A DNA stretch of 64,000 nt. It comes from Manduca sexta (Eukaryota > Arthropoda > Insecta > Lepidoptera > Sphingidae). The DNA lies in NCBI RefSeq assembly GCF_014839805.1, contig NC_051134.1:14353170-14417169 (forward strand). The letters are read 5' to 3'. The notes beneath the pieces were generated by a model. That model was given only the letters and a program-made list of their open reading frames with translations, did not search any database and was not told the origin of the DNA. This document shows positions 1 through 11,330 of the stretch, in pieces (position 1 is the stretch's first letter; the number at the start of each line of letters is the position of its first letter). A program made the translations under genes and the position numbers.

Positions 1-480
1 ACAGGGATCAAGTTGGTTCACGGTTGGTAAGAATCGCCAGCGGATGATCACTCTCAGATCTCGATTTGGGAGAAGAGAGTCGCACTCATAATGTCCCGAC
101 CTTTAAAAAGTGGTATAAGTGTTTGGTGATATATTAGAACTGTGGAATTATCGAAATCTATAGCAAACTTTACGATACTATAGCGCTTCAGTTATCTGTT
201 ACTATCCCAATCAAACTAATCCGTTTATTGTATGCGATACGCAAACATACCTTTAATCTATTTTAAGGTTATTTTTTTAGTATTACTTATACAGTTATTA
301 CCAAACAATTATACTTATTTACAATTTATAATATAGGCAATTTATCTCTAATACGACAAATGGAATATGAATTCCCAGTTTAAACTATTAATATTTACAA
401 TATGATGTCTTCATCTATATTCACTAGGTTTAGATAACATTTGACCTACCCTTTTAAAATGTCGAACGATATTTTATAAT
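1..480. other. AT-rich DNA, nothing recognised
   Basis: No open frame, repeat or RNA gene can be supported. The first 60 bases are GC-richer than the rest and include a donor-like ggtaaga at about 26-32, but no exon can be argued from that alone. Confidence 0.6.
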
Positions 481-485
481 TTAAC

Positions 486-585
486 CCTTAAACGCAACAA
501 AGTATAGAAGAGTTAAGCCTAGTATTTTATTCATATTTGAATCCTTAAACGCAACAAAGTATAAAATGGGTAAAGCCAATGATTG
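486..585. repeat. 57-bp tandem repeat, about 1.7 units
   Basis: The 21-mer starting ccttaaacgcaacaaag occurs exactly at 486 and again at 543, a period of 57. The following bases still match with substitutions (gttaagcc against gtaaagcc), then similarity fades. On the minus strand the two units make the peptide repeat LYFVAFK, which is a by-product of the duplication and not evidence of coding. Confidence 0.7.
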
Positions 586-599
586 TGCTAAGCAGTAAG

Positions 600-735
600 C
601 ACGTATCGATTGCAGCGCGCGTTCCATGGAGCGCGGCGCGGCACCAGTGGCGATGACACATCTGCCGGGAGAAACACGTGGCCTGAACACCTTTTGTCTA
701 CCAGCTTGAACGGCACTCGCCGCTCGGCACCCACC
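600..735. other. CpG-rich patch with near-palindrome
   Basis: A short GC-rich island stands out from AT-rich flanks, with many CpG dinucleotides. It contains the near-palindrome gcgttccatggagcgc (619-634, one mismatched pair). It could be a small regulatory island or an old repeat. The 64-codon frame crossing it has no recognisable features. Confidence 0.35.
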
Positions 736-3150
736 TTTTTTCCAATCAAACTATTTATAAACTGTCACACTGCTCTAGTAAAATTGTGCAAGCATTCAAC
801 GTAGTCATTGCAATTTTTATAGTTGAGTGTTAATGCGTTTTAAATTGGTTTAGTAGTTTATCGTATTAGGTCTAGTTGTGGATGTGTTGTAGCACTTGAC
901 GTCGAACTTAGGTTATTATTTATAATCTATATCTAGATATCTATCTCCAGATAAATACCATTATTCACAAGCCATCTGTCAAAAATAACATTTCATTTCC
1001 TACCAAGTCTTGTTGCATACATTTTCGATAGAATTTTATATTGTTAATTGTATAGTGGCTCCCATAAAGGGATTTATTGATATTTTTTTCAAAATGTAAG
1101 TAATCCCATGTAATTAAAGCTACTTTTATTATAAACCCTGTCACTGGCCTAGCTGGCCCTTTCCTCAACCAGTGGCAACGGTAGTGGAGATTTACCAATA
1201 TTCAAAAAATAAAGGTAATTTTCAGTTGATTTTGCTAAAATATGACTATCATTCTGTTGACATTGTTTAGAAAATAAAGCTTAAACACACACGTAAGTTC
1301 ATAATAATAAATACAAAATTTCCCAAGGACAACAGACAAATGTGAACACACGTGAGGAGCCGCGGGTAAACGTAGGTAATTTATGGTTCAAAAATGCATA
1401 ACATAAGAAGCTAAAACCCAAAGACAGTAAACTTAAGAGACATAACTCGCACGTCTTGTCTACCGATTGGTCGGCAGGTGATTATGACTCGGGACAGGTG
1501 CTACAAAATTATAACCTCAAAATGGCAATATATGTACATCGCAATAATTAACGCAATTTTGTTTTATTCTAAAAAAATATGGCGTATGCACATTTGTCTG
1601 TGAAAGGTCACGTAAGTGACTACATTATTCAATTATTCGTAACAGAGACAATCAATTGAAATATTAATTTATTTACGATTACATGATACCATTTTACGCT
1701 TGTTGACAGAATTAATTACGAGGAAATATGAAAAGAATAATTATTGTGAAGGGATGTAACTTTGATTGATAAACAGATTTAGATTAATCATTATAATTGA
1801 AACCAATAGGTATGTTTATATTTAATTGTATGCTTACCTAAATCTATATCTTAGCTTATAATGCTACCAACAGCAAAGATTCAGATAAATACATAAGAAC
1901 TATAAAAAATAATTTACAACGAATCCAACTTAAGTCAAAAAAACCTCTAATGGACATAATATTCTGTTCGAAAACAATGCAGACATATGTTCAACACCTT
2001 TCATAAACCGGTCGTATGAAGGACATCCGCTTTTTGGTGGAATAAAAAAAATCGAGTTCGACATTCTCACAGGAACCACTGCGTATCCGGTGCGCGGGCG
2101 CAGAATAAAAACGATCATTTGTTAATGTCGGCCTATTGGCCCACCAGGTAACCGAGCTTCGATTTTGTGCAAAGCCCAAATCCGTCAATGTCATTCATTC
2201 GATGCGAGACAATTGAAATTATGCCACCGTGTAATAGATTTGTAACAAGTTAATAATTCAAGATATCAAAGTCAATGAGTGCATCACGAATTGGTGTTTT
2301 AGCTTTCATATCAAATTTACTATGACTAGAAATAGTATAAACACCGATGCATTGTTTAAAAAGTTGACGCTTATAGATAATAATTACAACACCAAACCTT
2401 AAGACTCTAGATGACCTCTAAAAACGACCCACTGTAGTGAGTCACTGGTGCATTTATTTTTACCACCTGTAGGTGTTGTGGTCCAACGGGCAGGAAACAT
2501 TTTTATTTCGACAATATATAATCGAAAAGTAAATAATGTTGTAGTAACAGACATTACGGGTTTTACTCAAACTTCTTTTACAGCGTAATAAAGTAAGCAA
2601 TTACTTGTTTAAGTATTGTTAAAATAAAATTTCATAATTTATAATAAGGTAGGTACAATGAATTAAGCGCTTAGATCATAAACAAACGGTATAAGTACCT
2701 ACATAAAAAGTCCGTAGCATAAGTGAGTTTATATAGTAATGAGAGGAATTACGAATTGTGAAGATTCGTGGGATCCAATTAATAGGAATAAAATATGGAC
2801 TAAACAACAAAATAAATAGACATGTAATGATTTATTTCACACCTCATTGTACTCCACCACTCCTAGATAGCTTTTATGTTCCGAAAGTAGTGCAACTGTA
2901 TATTCATGTGTCAACCGTCTACCAAAAAATAATGTAAGAACTCTCTATGGAACGGTATGATGACCTCTAATCTACATACATACAAATGACTTCCACGCAT
3001 GGACAACAACAATAATTCGAGATTCTTGCAAACTTTCGACAGCACCGACCGAAGCTCGGAATCGTTCTTAGCACAAGCCAATAAAGTTCTAAAATGTAAT
3101 AGCAGAGATTGATGCGACGGTACAGAAGCTGTCAGTACGACGTTTGGTAA
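736..3150. other. Intergenic or intronic AT-rich DNA
   Basis: I see no gene, RNA or clear repeat over 2.4 kb. Frames of 60-80 codons on the minus strand (965-1198, 1930-2194) match nothing I know and sit at chance length. The 2000-2220 stretch is somewhat GC-richer without a recognisable motif. Confidence 0.6.
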
Positions 3151-3780
3151 TAGTTAAGTGAAAGGCTGGATACGTGAGAAACCCAACGCCTATTCTAACA
3201 ATGCCATATTTTGCCGTCGTGTGATCGATCTGAGTAAATATTTTATTCCCACTGTAGTCGAGCTAAGTGATTGTAGATTACACACCGCCATTACGGGAGA
3301 GACGGTGATGGTTTGCGATCATTTGCATGGTGAAAAGATTCTCAAACAAAACAAAGGAAATTTTATTGCTGTCAAGGTTCTTTGATGTTTCGACTTAAAT
3401 CGTGTTGTTATTACTTCGGGTAATGAGCATGTCTTCAAGATTACTACAATGATGTATTAAGAAACAAAAATGTATAAAATATTCATTTTAACTAATAAGT
3501 ATATTTAGTCAGTTTACTTTTTCACAATAGAACAATATTTGAAGTGTAGTCCACCTCATTATAGCAAAGCAAATTGGCTAGATAGGTATTGAACCATTAA
3601 GTAGTAGCCAGTTTTTAATTCGGCTACAGCTGCCAATCTATGTTTTAAAGTGTTTATATTCACATTTTGAAGAACAAATAAAGCAATCAAGAATAAAACG
3701 AAATGTAGTCATAGTGAAGTCGATATAAACACGGAACATTTCAAAATTTACGGCCTACATTGTCATTTCACGAATACGTT
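3151..3780. other. No feature recognised
   Basis: A 75-codon plus-strand frame (3158-3385, GTG start) is the only open stretch. Its product has no motif or family resemblance, and the flanks show no convincing splice sites, so I do not call it a gene. Confidence 0.55.
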
Positions 3781-3960
3781 CAGTAAAAGCTTTCAGGTGG
3801 AAGCGAAGTTTGCATTTTGACGTCAGTGGTGGCAGACATGCGATCCTATATTTAACATTTCATTGTGACCCGACCTAACTTGACCTTTCTTTTTGAGGAC
3901 TACGTTCTTTGCCTGTCGTGGTATTCTTCAAGGATACAACGTAAACGTAATAGGTCGATA
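3781..3960. promoter_or_regulatory. CRE palindrome with nuclear-receptor-like half-sites
   Basis: A perfect cAMP-response-element palindrome TGACGTCA lies at 3819-3826. About 45 bp downstream comes gtgacccgacctaacttgacct, which holds a TGACCT half-site (the complement of AGGTCA, bound by nuclear receptors) and a degenerate second one. The stretch is GC-richer than its surroundings. Regulatory function is inference from motifs only. Confidence 0.2.
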
Positions 3961-4777
3961 TTGATTTCGCAGTTTGTGGTTTATTTTTAGTATCATTGTC
4001 GTCTTAACACTATAGTAAACTGCGCTAAGGAGTTGCTTTATAGAAGTAATGGAAATTTTTAAACGTGTTAAACATTTAGTTATGCCAGTTTCGATCAATA
4101 CTTTAACTCCAAGCTAACAATAAAACCTAATCAAAAAGTAATATCAATTAAAATCAAATAGCATTTCAGTTCCTCATTAAACATCAAGTACTAATAAGCA
4201 ATAAACATCTATGGTTATGTAATAGTTCACGTTGTCTGAAGGTTGTTAGAATGCCGTTGATTCCATTGTTGTTTAATTTGTTACGCCTCCAAACAAAAAG
4301 TTTACACGTGTTAGTCTAGAATGTACTCGATTGGATCAAATTCAGTGAATGTTAAACGTAATGATTTGCCTCGTAATAATTTTAATACTGGGTTGTGTAT
4401 TAGTATACTCTAAAAAGTAGGTTTACACTAAGTAATTTGGTATACACTAGGTATAGCTTGAGTCGACCAATTTAAAATTAGAAATGGAGAAAACTAAAAA
4501 GAGAGTGCAAGAGAGAAAGATTTACTACCGTTATTATTTAATATTCTTTGGCAATTATCTTTTTATGATCTCATGTGTGAATATCGACCTACGCTAATAT
4601 TCGTCTTCTAGAAAGATGTGTGATATTTTGAATATGATAATATTGAATTTCAATGAAACAGGGTAAATAGCTTTGACTTGTTAATAATTCTTGGATCAAT
4701 GAACCATGCGTGCAATAAATTCTCCTCTATATAACCCTTAGAGGACAGGCATGAATTAATAATTCTTATCTTTTACT
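3961..4777. other. No feature recognised
   Basis: AT-rich DNA without an open frame, repeat or motif cluster that I can support. Confidence 0.6.
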
Positions 4778-5270
4778 TACTAATATTATAAACGCGAAAT
4801 TTTTTAAGTTATTTAGATGTTTGTTAAGCATAAACACCGAAATCAAAGAGCGGATTTTGATGTATTTTTGGACAGAATTACATCGCGTACTGGATTGACA
4901 TATAGGTTAAGTACTTTCCATTCTTTCCTTGAAAATAACACACTGGAAACAATTACTTATAACACAGAAGAGGTTTATTTCCCTCACGTTTCCTGCACAG
5001 GCAAAACCACGTGCAACACCTAGTCTTATTTTATCTTACCTTACGTATCTTCCATCTTACTATTATTATAAAGCAAATGATTATTATATTTGAATGTTTG
5101 CTAGACTAATATCATAAAGCAAAAGTTTAGTATATTTCAATGTTGCTAGAAATATACTCTGAAACAGCCGAACGGATTTAGATGAAATTTAACACACAGA
5201 CCATGTCCTGGCTTAACCCCTAGGCTACATTAATTAATCCTAGTAACTTTCTCCCGTAAAAAATAATAAT
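4778..5270 (-). repeat. RTE-like retroposon tail fragments
   Basis: The stretch opens with cttactaatattataaacg, the usual edge of a very common lepidopteran dispersed repeat. At 5166-5185 it has aacggatttagatgaaattt, followed by cctaggctac, both standard for that family read on the minus strand. A weakly open 68-codon frame (4817-5023) lies between the two parts and is not recognised. Assignment to RTE-type non-LTR tails is from memory; diverged and broken. Confidence 0.5.
5058..5150. repeat. 47-bp tandem duplication inside repeat edge
   Basis: actattattataaagcaaat at 5058 recurs diverged as actaatatcataaagcaaaa at 5105, and both copies end in a tgttgctag-like string. The period is 47. It is the terminal segment of the surrounding RTE-like repeat duplicated in tandem. 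Confidence 0.55.
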
Positions 5271-5286
5271 TTTGTTACGCTGTCGT

Positions 5287-5300
5287 CGTATAGATGGCGC
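5287..5300 (+). promoter_or_regulatory. CTCF-like motif 1
   Basis: tagatggcgc (5291-5300) matches the ten core positions YAGRKGGCRS of the CTCF consensus; the four positions before it match poorly (11 of 14 overall). One of five such sites in the window. Confidence 0.25.
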
Positions 5301-5394
5301 TATGGATCCCTACAGTGATTTAGCGAATAACATCTAGAATAATATGCAATAACAGAGAAGTATAAGTACTGGTTATGCAAAAACTATTAAAAAA

Positions 5395-5640
5395 AAATTA
5401 AATCACACCAGAAATACATATTCGCCGCAAGTAAACGCGGCTCTATTGTGCGAGTACGTCATTCCGTGAGACTCTCCGGAACAAAGAGATATGTATGCCT
5501 ACTTCCTCGTTCGCTTCCGCCATAGACTATAAAACACGAGTGCAACACCTTGCTATCTGACAAAAAACTTCTTTCCGATAGTGTCTCGAAACGTATAGTT
5601 TTTGATGTTTGTAACATAAATTAGTTATTACACTCTCTAC
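5395..5640 (+). promoter_or_regulatory. GC-richer block with TATA box
   Basis: A block with many CpGs and CT-rich runs (ctacttcctcgttcgcttcc at 5499-5518) leads into tataaaa at 5528-5534. A start would fall near 5558-5562. No coding frame follows, so a promoter is only possible; it may equally be part of a dispersed repeat not repeated here. Confidence 0.2.
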
Positions 5641-6335
5641 ACATGCCTATATAACATTTTTAGATATAAAAATATTTAGCGTAGTTAAATGGTTTACAAA
5701 TCTAATAATTCCCTCAAACACAGAAATTTTTATTATATCCCTGTATATTGATAACTATTACAATGGTTTACCTACTCATGAAGTACAAAATCACCAAGGA
5801 AACTTAGACCTTTACAGTAAAAAGGTAAAATAGAACAACTATTTTTATATTTACCTTCATAGCTCGTACTTTAATTCCTCGCAATTTTTGCAATACGACA
5901 ACCATTGGATCGCTTTTAGCATTTTATTAAATAATTAGCTATGCTAGTGGCTTGCCTGCATAAAAATCCATTTCCGAGATACGCCTAGATTACTCTCTAA
6001 AAACCGCATCTGTCGATGACATAAAAATCAAAACGCGTGTAGATTTTTGTAACTATGTAATATGAATTTAAACATTTTTTACGAAATCACAGACAGACAT
6101 TTACTAAAACAAGCATTATAATGTAAAAAGAGATGGCTTAATTTTTTCTATACAGCAAACATACCATATCACAAAAAGATCTCATTTATAACATTATTTT
6201 TTTGTACTTAAAGATTATTAAATATTGAAAAGTAGATGTTGCTTAACTTCGGCTGTGTGTAAAGTCTTTTCTGCTATGACTCCAGCGCGATATTTTTAAA
6301 AAATCTTTTATTACCATTATCAGCATTAAAAATAG
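5641..6335. other. No feature recognised
   Basis: AT-rich DNA with homopolymer runs; no gene, repeat family or motif cluster seen. Confidence 0.6.
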
Positions 6336-6339
6336 GCTC

Positions 6340-6460
6340 TATTTTAATTCAGGATATATTCGACCCGTGGACAAAATTTCGTCCAAATCCCTTCAGATGC
6401 GGCTGCATTTACTCCTACCAAACATCCAAACATCTTTATTTAAAATCTATTAGGTAAGTA
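6340..6460 (+). repeat. RTE-like retroposon 3' tail
   Basis: caaaatttcgtccaaatccc followed by ttcagatgcgg, a short spacer and a repeated ccaaacatc string is the diverged form of the standard 'aaattt-atccaaatccgttcag ... acatacaaac' tail seen in many lepidopteran RTE-like copies. It ends near tctattaggtaag. No coding part remains. Confidence 0.45.
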
Positions 6461-6499
6461 CAATGGACCTTGCGACTATGCTAATAAAGTAAGTAGTCT

Positions 6500-6650
6500 G
6501 TTATATTACGTGATCTATGCGCTAACCCTGACGCACCTAAGCTGCGGCACGTATGTCCAGGGGCGGGGTACGAGTAGATCGAAAATAAAAACCCTCCCGC
6601 GAGGGTGCCAGCCCCAAACATATTACGAGTACAGCCTCTGGACCTCACAC
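6500..6650. other. GC-rich block with short hairpin
   Basis: The block holds the perfect inverted repeat accctc/gagggt (6591-6606, loop ccgc) and ggggcggggta before it. The small strong stem and sharp rise in GC suggest an old repeat piece, but I cannot name the family. The 61-codon frame here is not recognised. Confidence 0.3.
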
Positions 6651-7019
6651 TTTTTTATTCATAATCAAGGGAAGCTTTATTTGAAATGGATTTAAAGATT
6701 AAAATCGAATACAGGAAAGTAGAACCTAGAAGTAATATTTGTTACCATGTTATAGGTATTGAATAACGGTATTAGTAACACCATAATGTTGGTGAAAGGG
6801 TACTCCATAGCTACATATTATACGCGTTGGAATAGCAACAATGTACAGTCACCCACAAAAGTTGCTAAATAAATTCAAAACTTCAAATCGCGTGTACACG
6901 ATCAGTTCGATTCAATCTTTTTTCCTTTGTATTAAATAAAGGGTATTGCCAACTATTATTTTATTTTCATGAAGAAACAAATGTTGATTAAAACACGTCC
7001 CCGTAGGTAACAGCTTGAC

Positions 7020-7110
7020 TGTGTCTCCGGCGTTGCTTTAGTCCATGGGCGGCAGATGCTGCTTACCATCAAGCGGACCGCTAGCTCGTTTGTCTATTAA
7101 GGCAATATAA
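7020..7110 (+). repeat. LINE 3' tail fragment
   Basis: gcttaccatcaagcggaccg at 7059-7078, then tagctcgtttgtct and an A-rich end, is the familiar last part of a non-LTR retrotransposon tail in Lepidoptera ('cttaccatcaggtgg-ccgt ... ctcgtttgcc'). The copy is short and 5'-truncated. First member of a cluster of retroposon pieces running to 7845. Confidence 0.6.
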
Positions 7111-7139
7111 AAAAAAGGAAAGTGTATAGGTGATTTCAA

Positions 7140-7342
7140 ATTTTGAATATGTTCAGCTACTTTTGTGGATGACTGTACATACGCTGAAACACCCGCCATA
7201 GTGGCACATTCCGGCGATTAAGTTTCTGGATCAGCCGGTATACGTCCATTAGAACAGGCCAGCGTAGTTCTTGCGACCGTCGATAAATGATGCGATGGTT
7301 CTCTTTAGTGGGTAATTTTTGAGTTATTTTATAAATGAACAT
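7140..7342 (+). repeat. Diverged LINE tail, family C
   Basis: It shares the order cgccatagtgg, tctggatcag, gaacaggccagcg and a later gtcgat block with the copies at 7610-7845 and 39655-39895, with heavy substitution. The minus-strand 61-codon frame here is a shadow. Ends near 7342 in AT-rich DNA. Confidence 0.5.
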
Positions 7343-7419
7343 TAATTACAAGGTAAAAAATGTTTGCTAATTATAAATATTTATTTTACTTTAGTTGAAA
7401 ATATATTACATTCATAAAG

Positions 7420-7575
7420 AAAGACTGCCTCCGTTAGCATTTCAGTTCTGAGCTCTGGGTTGAAATTCCGAGTCGGCTAAAGTGATAGCGGCTTTTCCTT
7501 CTCAATATCAGCCGAGGAGTTTGAAATTGGTACCTGATATGGCGATTAGCTCGACTCCTATCGCATCATGGAATA
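7420..7575 (+). repeat. SINE family A, diverged copy
   Basis: A worn tRNA-like head (gactgcctccgttagcattt, B-box-like gggttgaaattccgag) leads to the family-A body: agtgatagcggcttttcctt, tcagccgaggag, cctgatatggcgatt and tcctatcgcatcatgg. Same layout as the better copy at 33756-34013. Too diverged to be active. Confidence 0.65.
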
Positions 7576-7609
7576 CACAACTTAGTTTTAGCTAAATGTT
7601 TTGCTGGTT

Positions 7610-7845
7610 ACCTATATATATTTTATATCCAGATAGTGACCTCCGTAGACAAGGTTTTAAAAGCCATAGTAGCCCACGTATGTATACCGTGTTCCGGGAT
7701 CAATCTGTGTATATCCTGTTCCAACAGGCCGGCATAATTGTGTCGACTGTCGAGGGGTAATCTTCTGTCGTTAGTGGACATTGTATTGGATCCCACTCTA
7801 TTAACCATCAGATTCAGTGTGGTCACTTTGCCTTGAACATTTAAA
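7610..7845 (+). repeat. LINE tail, family C
   Basis: Runs from tccagatagtgacctccg through gttccgggatcaatctgtg, tatatcctgttccaacagg, ccggcataattgtgtcgact and gaggggtaatc to an A-rich end (tttaaaaaaaaagtgg). Long blocks match the copy at 39655-39895 and the reversed copy at 14255-14515. It is a non-coding non-LTR tail; frames on the minus strand are shadows. Confidence 0.7.
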
Positions 7846-8160
7846 AAAAAAGTGGTGGTACCTCTTAATATGTTTTTATTTTTTTATGTGTTTCATTTTA
7901 TTTATTAAAAATCCACAGCCTTTAATACTAGAGTGACACAATCTAATACACTTATCTTATTGCTAACTGTGAAATAAGCTTTTAATGTAAGTATTCTCAA
8001 AAACAGTATAATACAAGAACAATTTATGCCATAACTGTTTCACATTGCTTTTGTGAAACTCCTATACAAAAAAGTAATTTGATTCATAGAACTGTTTCTC
8101 CGATGATTAGATACTAGAGTAACAAGCTGATTTCTTTATGTTAGTGTACAATAAAATATT
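7846..8160. other. AT-rich, nothing recognised
   Basis: No gene, repeat or motif cluster seen. Confidence 0.6.
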
Positions 8161-8420
8161 CGTAAACCATATAACTTGCCTATTAAGCCAGCCAGCACAG
8201 CTTCGTTCGGGTAAATAAAATGAAGATAGCCGTGAAATGCGAGACGCATCAACAGAATTCGTTCGCGGCAACCTCCGGAATGGCTTTTCTATTCAATTTT
8301 CGATGGAGATTTTTTACCTACCCGCAGTTTTGCGTACGGCGGAACCAATAAATCTCCCGAGGTAAGGGGCGAATTAATCACTTGACTAGTTCGAAGACTA
8401 GTCAGTCTACTCGTCTCTTT
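8161..8420 (+). other. GC-richer island with a possible 34-base micro-exon
   Basis: Inside this island, 8328-8361 is preceded by a pyrimidine-rich ttttttacctacccgcag and followed by gtaagg, acceptable splice acceptor and donor signals. One frame is open and reads FAYGGTNKSPE. This is a splice-signal argument only: short acceptor/donor pairs arise by chance in 64 kb, and no partner exon was identified. Downstream is a short inverted repeat gactagttcgaagactagtc (8384-8403). Confidence 0.15.
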
Positions 8421-8775
8421 TTGTTTTGCGAATATGAACCTAAATTTACATACATTTAGGTTTACTTTCTATTACATCATTTGTTTGTATTTACAGTTCG
8501 CAAGGTGAAAATAAGAAGTGGAAATAAATAGTAGGGCTTTCTCCGCTGATACACTCCAAGGAGATTAAAGTGTTCCAGCGGTTTGGTATCAGGGTGTAAT
8601 ATTAATTAGGAAAATGTCTATAAACCTCTAATAAAAAAACAAAACTTCCCAGGAAAAAACAGATAATCTACATGTTCTAAAAAAAAATATTCAATCGAAA
8701 ACTTTTCTAAGTTAAGACATAGACCGAATAAAATACTTGATTAAATAGAAAAGTCCGAAATTTAAAAGCCGTGTT
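8421..8775. other. No feature recognised
   Basis: AT-rich DNA; no gene or repeat seen. Confidence 0.55.
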
Positions 8776-9310
8776 GTTTCAGGCCCATTAGGATTAGGTC
8801 GGGTGGGTCGCTGGGCGGGCGGCATCGGGCACGAATTAATAAACAAGCCGGCCAAGGGCACGGGCTTCAACCTTTAGGTACTATCCCTAAACACTGCCCG
8901 TTACTATGCGAACAAAATATTTTGCTGTAGAATCGAGATACACTTAAGCGGGGAGTAAAACTTGTCCGACCTCAGGCGTAAAACTGGAAAAGGAGACAGC
9001 GGGAAAATACATTAAAGGTGGTGATCGTTACAAAGAGCAAATCCTCAATTCGCAGCAAAAAGTCGCCGAGAGTGGGTGCTCCCGTGCGACCGAAGAAACG
9101 TTGTCATTCAAAATCAGACCACGTGTACAATATTTCATCATCAAGAAGGGTGGTGGGATCGCGCCCCGCACTCTGGCAGCCCTCCTCGCCCCAAACCCCT
9201 GCAACTCCCCGCGCCCGACCCAAAAAGTCTATCTGCACTTGACACGGGAGGAAACGGGACAGATTAACCGTAGTGAAGGGAACAAAGCTAAATATGTTTC
9301 AAGCTGATAC
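8776..9310. promoter_or_regulatory. GC-rich islands, candidate regulatory or conserved DNA
   Basis: Two GC-rich blocks (about 8780-8870 and 9010-9270) rise sharply from AT-rich flanks. The first has GGCGGGCGGCATCGGGC next to an AT-rich homeodomain-type core gaattaataaac; the second has a run of C-rich words around 9160-9230. Three overlapping plus-strand frames (9018-9307) exist because the block is GC-rich; none resembles a known protein and none has a clear start context. Confidence 0.25.
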
Positions 9311-10030
9311 TTACCCCCGCGCAGTATATACAAAATCCGCACATACACACGATAATGTGTACTCGTCTAAGTAGTTATTTACTACGTTATTTGTGCGTTA
9401 TTATAATTTGTAATTATTATTATGTTATATTAACGTAATTTTTTCCTTGTGACTGTTCCTATTTATAAATTTCTAGTATACTATATTTTATCACCTTTTT
9501 ATTTGCATCAAACATCTAAATCAATATAAAAATTTAAAAAAACAATTATTAATCCTAATCTATCGTTACCATATACTACGATCGGTATAAAAGTTATACA
9601 ATGCTGAAAAAGGACGGAGGAATGAAATGATGGAACCATTTTCAGTCTACAGCGAGATACCCACGCAAACTTACGCAGCTTAACCCGTGTTCACACACCG
9701 TTTGCACACACACAACGAAGGGCGGCGTGAAAAGTTTGAGCAGTAATTTATATGACGGTTTAAATAATTACTACGCGTTTTCGGCTTAATTTGTAGATGA
9801 GTCGCAAGCTTCGTACGGGTGACAGTTATTCGTATCACTTATGCGATGCGGTTCCTTGATGACGTTTGTACGTCAACTATGCGTATTGCGTAATGTTTAT
9901 GACGCAAAGGGAGTACTGAAGGGATTTATATAATTATGCTTTTATTTAATAGGTGGTAGCAAATTTATTGGTAGAATTAGGAGCGGATAAAGATGAAGAG
10001 TTGTTTGTGTGAATATTCCCTTAGTTTATT
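9311..10030. other. AT-rich with one spaced palindrome
   Basis: Mostly featureless. At 9860-9875 TGACGT and ACGTCA form a perfect inverted repeat separated by ttgt, in a small CpG-richer patch (9780-9920). No gene seen. Confidence 0.5.
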
Positions 10031-10175
10031 TAACGGGATCAGTTCAGTGACCTTTAGTATTAAAGAAGTGTTGGCTAGGCACAGTCTACGTACATACGTT
10101 ACAGATTCGCTTGTCAGGCCTCAGACGCTACGGACGACGCAAACTGACGAGCGTGGCGTATTTCTCGTATAATTT
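10031..10175. other. CpG-rich patch
   Basis: A patch with many CpGs (about 10080-10170) follows cagtgaccttta, a nuclear-receptor-type half-site. No frame or repeat is recognised. Regulatory role is only a possibility. Confidence 0.2.
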
Positions 10176-10995
10176 CGATAATAATGATAATACACTTTTA
10201 TGAAAGAAAAGAAATATTGTAGCTATAGATATGTCACACGTTAAGTTACAATTTGGAGTCAATACAATCTCTCTTGTCCTTTGTAAAGTTTTTATGAAGA
10301 TTGGGAAAAAAGACTAAATTAAACCACCTATAAAAATCCACAGAAACATATTTTTTTTTATGATTATTTACAAATTCCACTGTGCTACATAAGCCAACTG
10401 GCTCCCCAAATAACTCCTTTATTCATAAGAACGACAATACAAGAATTTTTATCATGATTCAATTACTGTGAAGTATAGTTAAGCGCATATAAGTTCGAGC
10501 CTCAACTCCCTTTATTATTCCAGATATTATAATTAAGTGCCTAATAATGTATTAGAATCAACACCTTTCCGGTTCGTTGGACTAAAAGCGACAAAAAATA
10601 GAATACATAAAATGTAAAAGATCTATATTAAAAGGCTTTAGTACACGAACATAATAATATAATTATACAAATAATGACAATGACAACACAATTTACATCT
10701 CAATATGGAATTAAACTATCATAACACGCAAACTTAGTTTGACCAAATTGGGTCTAAATGTCCGAAGTGAAATAAAATAGTTTCGTGTAAATATTCCGAT
10801 GTTGATTGTCAGCACGTCTCAGCGGTTTTATTTTTTATTATGTATGTGAAATGTTCGCTGTGGCCGTGATTTGTGACTGGTAAATCGTAATCTAAATACC
10901 TTCACGTGAACTAGGTGAAATACCTAGCTTGGCATTCTTATTAAACAGTTATATTTAAATAGCGAGCCGTATTTTCAGCTACATAGAAGACTCCT
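10176..10995. other. AT-rich, nothing recognised
   Basis: No gene, RNA or repeat can be supported over 800 bp. Confidence 0.6.
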
Positions 10996-10999
10996 TACT

Positions 11000-11330
11000 C
11001 AATCGCATCTGCTTGGAAAATAGATTGCTTGTCAATAAAAATGTAAATTCGCCGCTTCAGCTCTCGGCTAATTCATTTCCCAATGGAAAATCCGGGAGCG
11101 CGTCACCGGAGATCGATCGACCGTTCATTTCGGTGTTATTTTTTTACTCACTTTTTTCATATTGGCCAGACGTCCAGCTAGTTTGCATACAACGTTTGCC
11201 TATGACAATGTCCAAAATGCCAGCCGTCTACACATTTCCGCCAGGGTTGCGAACAAAGGACAATTTCGCGCACTTTTTTGTACAGACACCAAATATTAAC
11301 ATCTTTCCCGGTGATTTATAGAGGTCTTTT
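11000..11330 (+). other. GC-richer block with open frame of 102 codons
   Basis: The frame (11013-11321) starts at TTG, so translation would need an upstream exon or another start. The product is unrecognised: a polar first third (SGSASPEIDRP), a short hydrophobic stretch (FISVLFFYSLF), then mixed sequence. No acceptor or donor fits well. It may be an unspliced piece of conserved non-coding DNA or a chance frame in a GC-richer block (gggagcgcgtcaccgg, gatcgatcga at 11110-11119). Confidence 0.15.
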
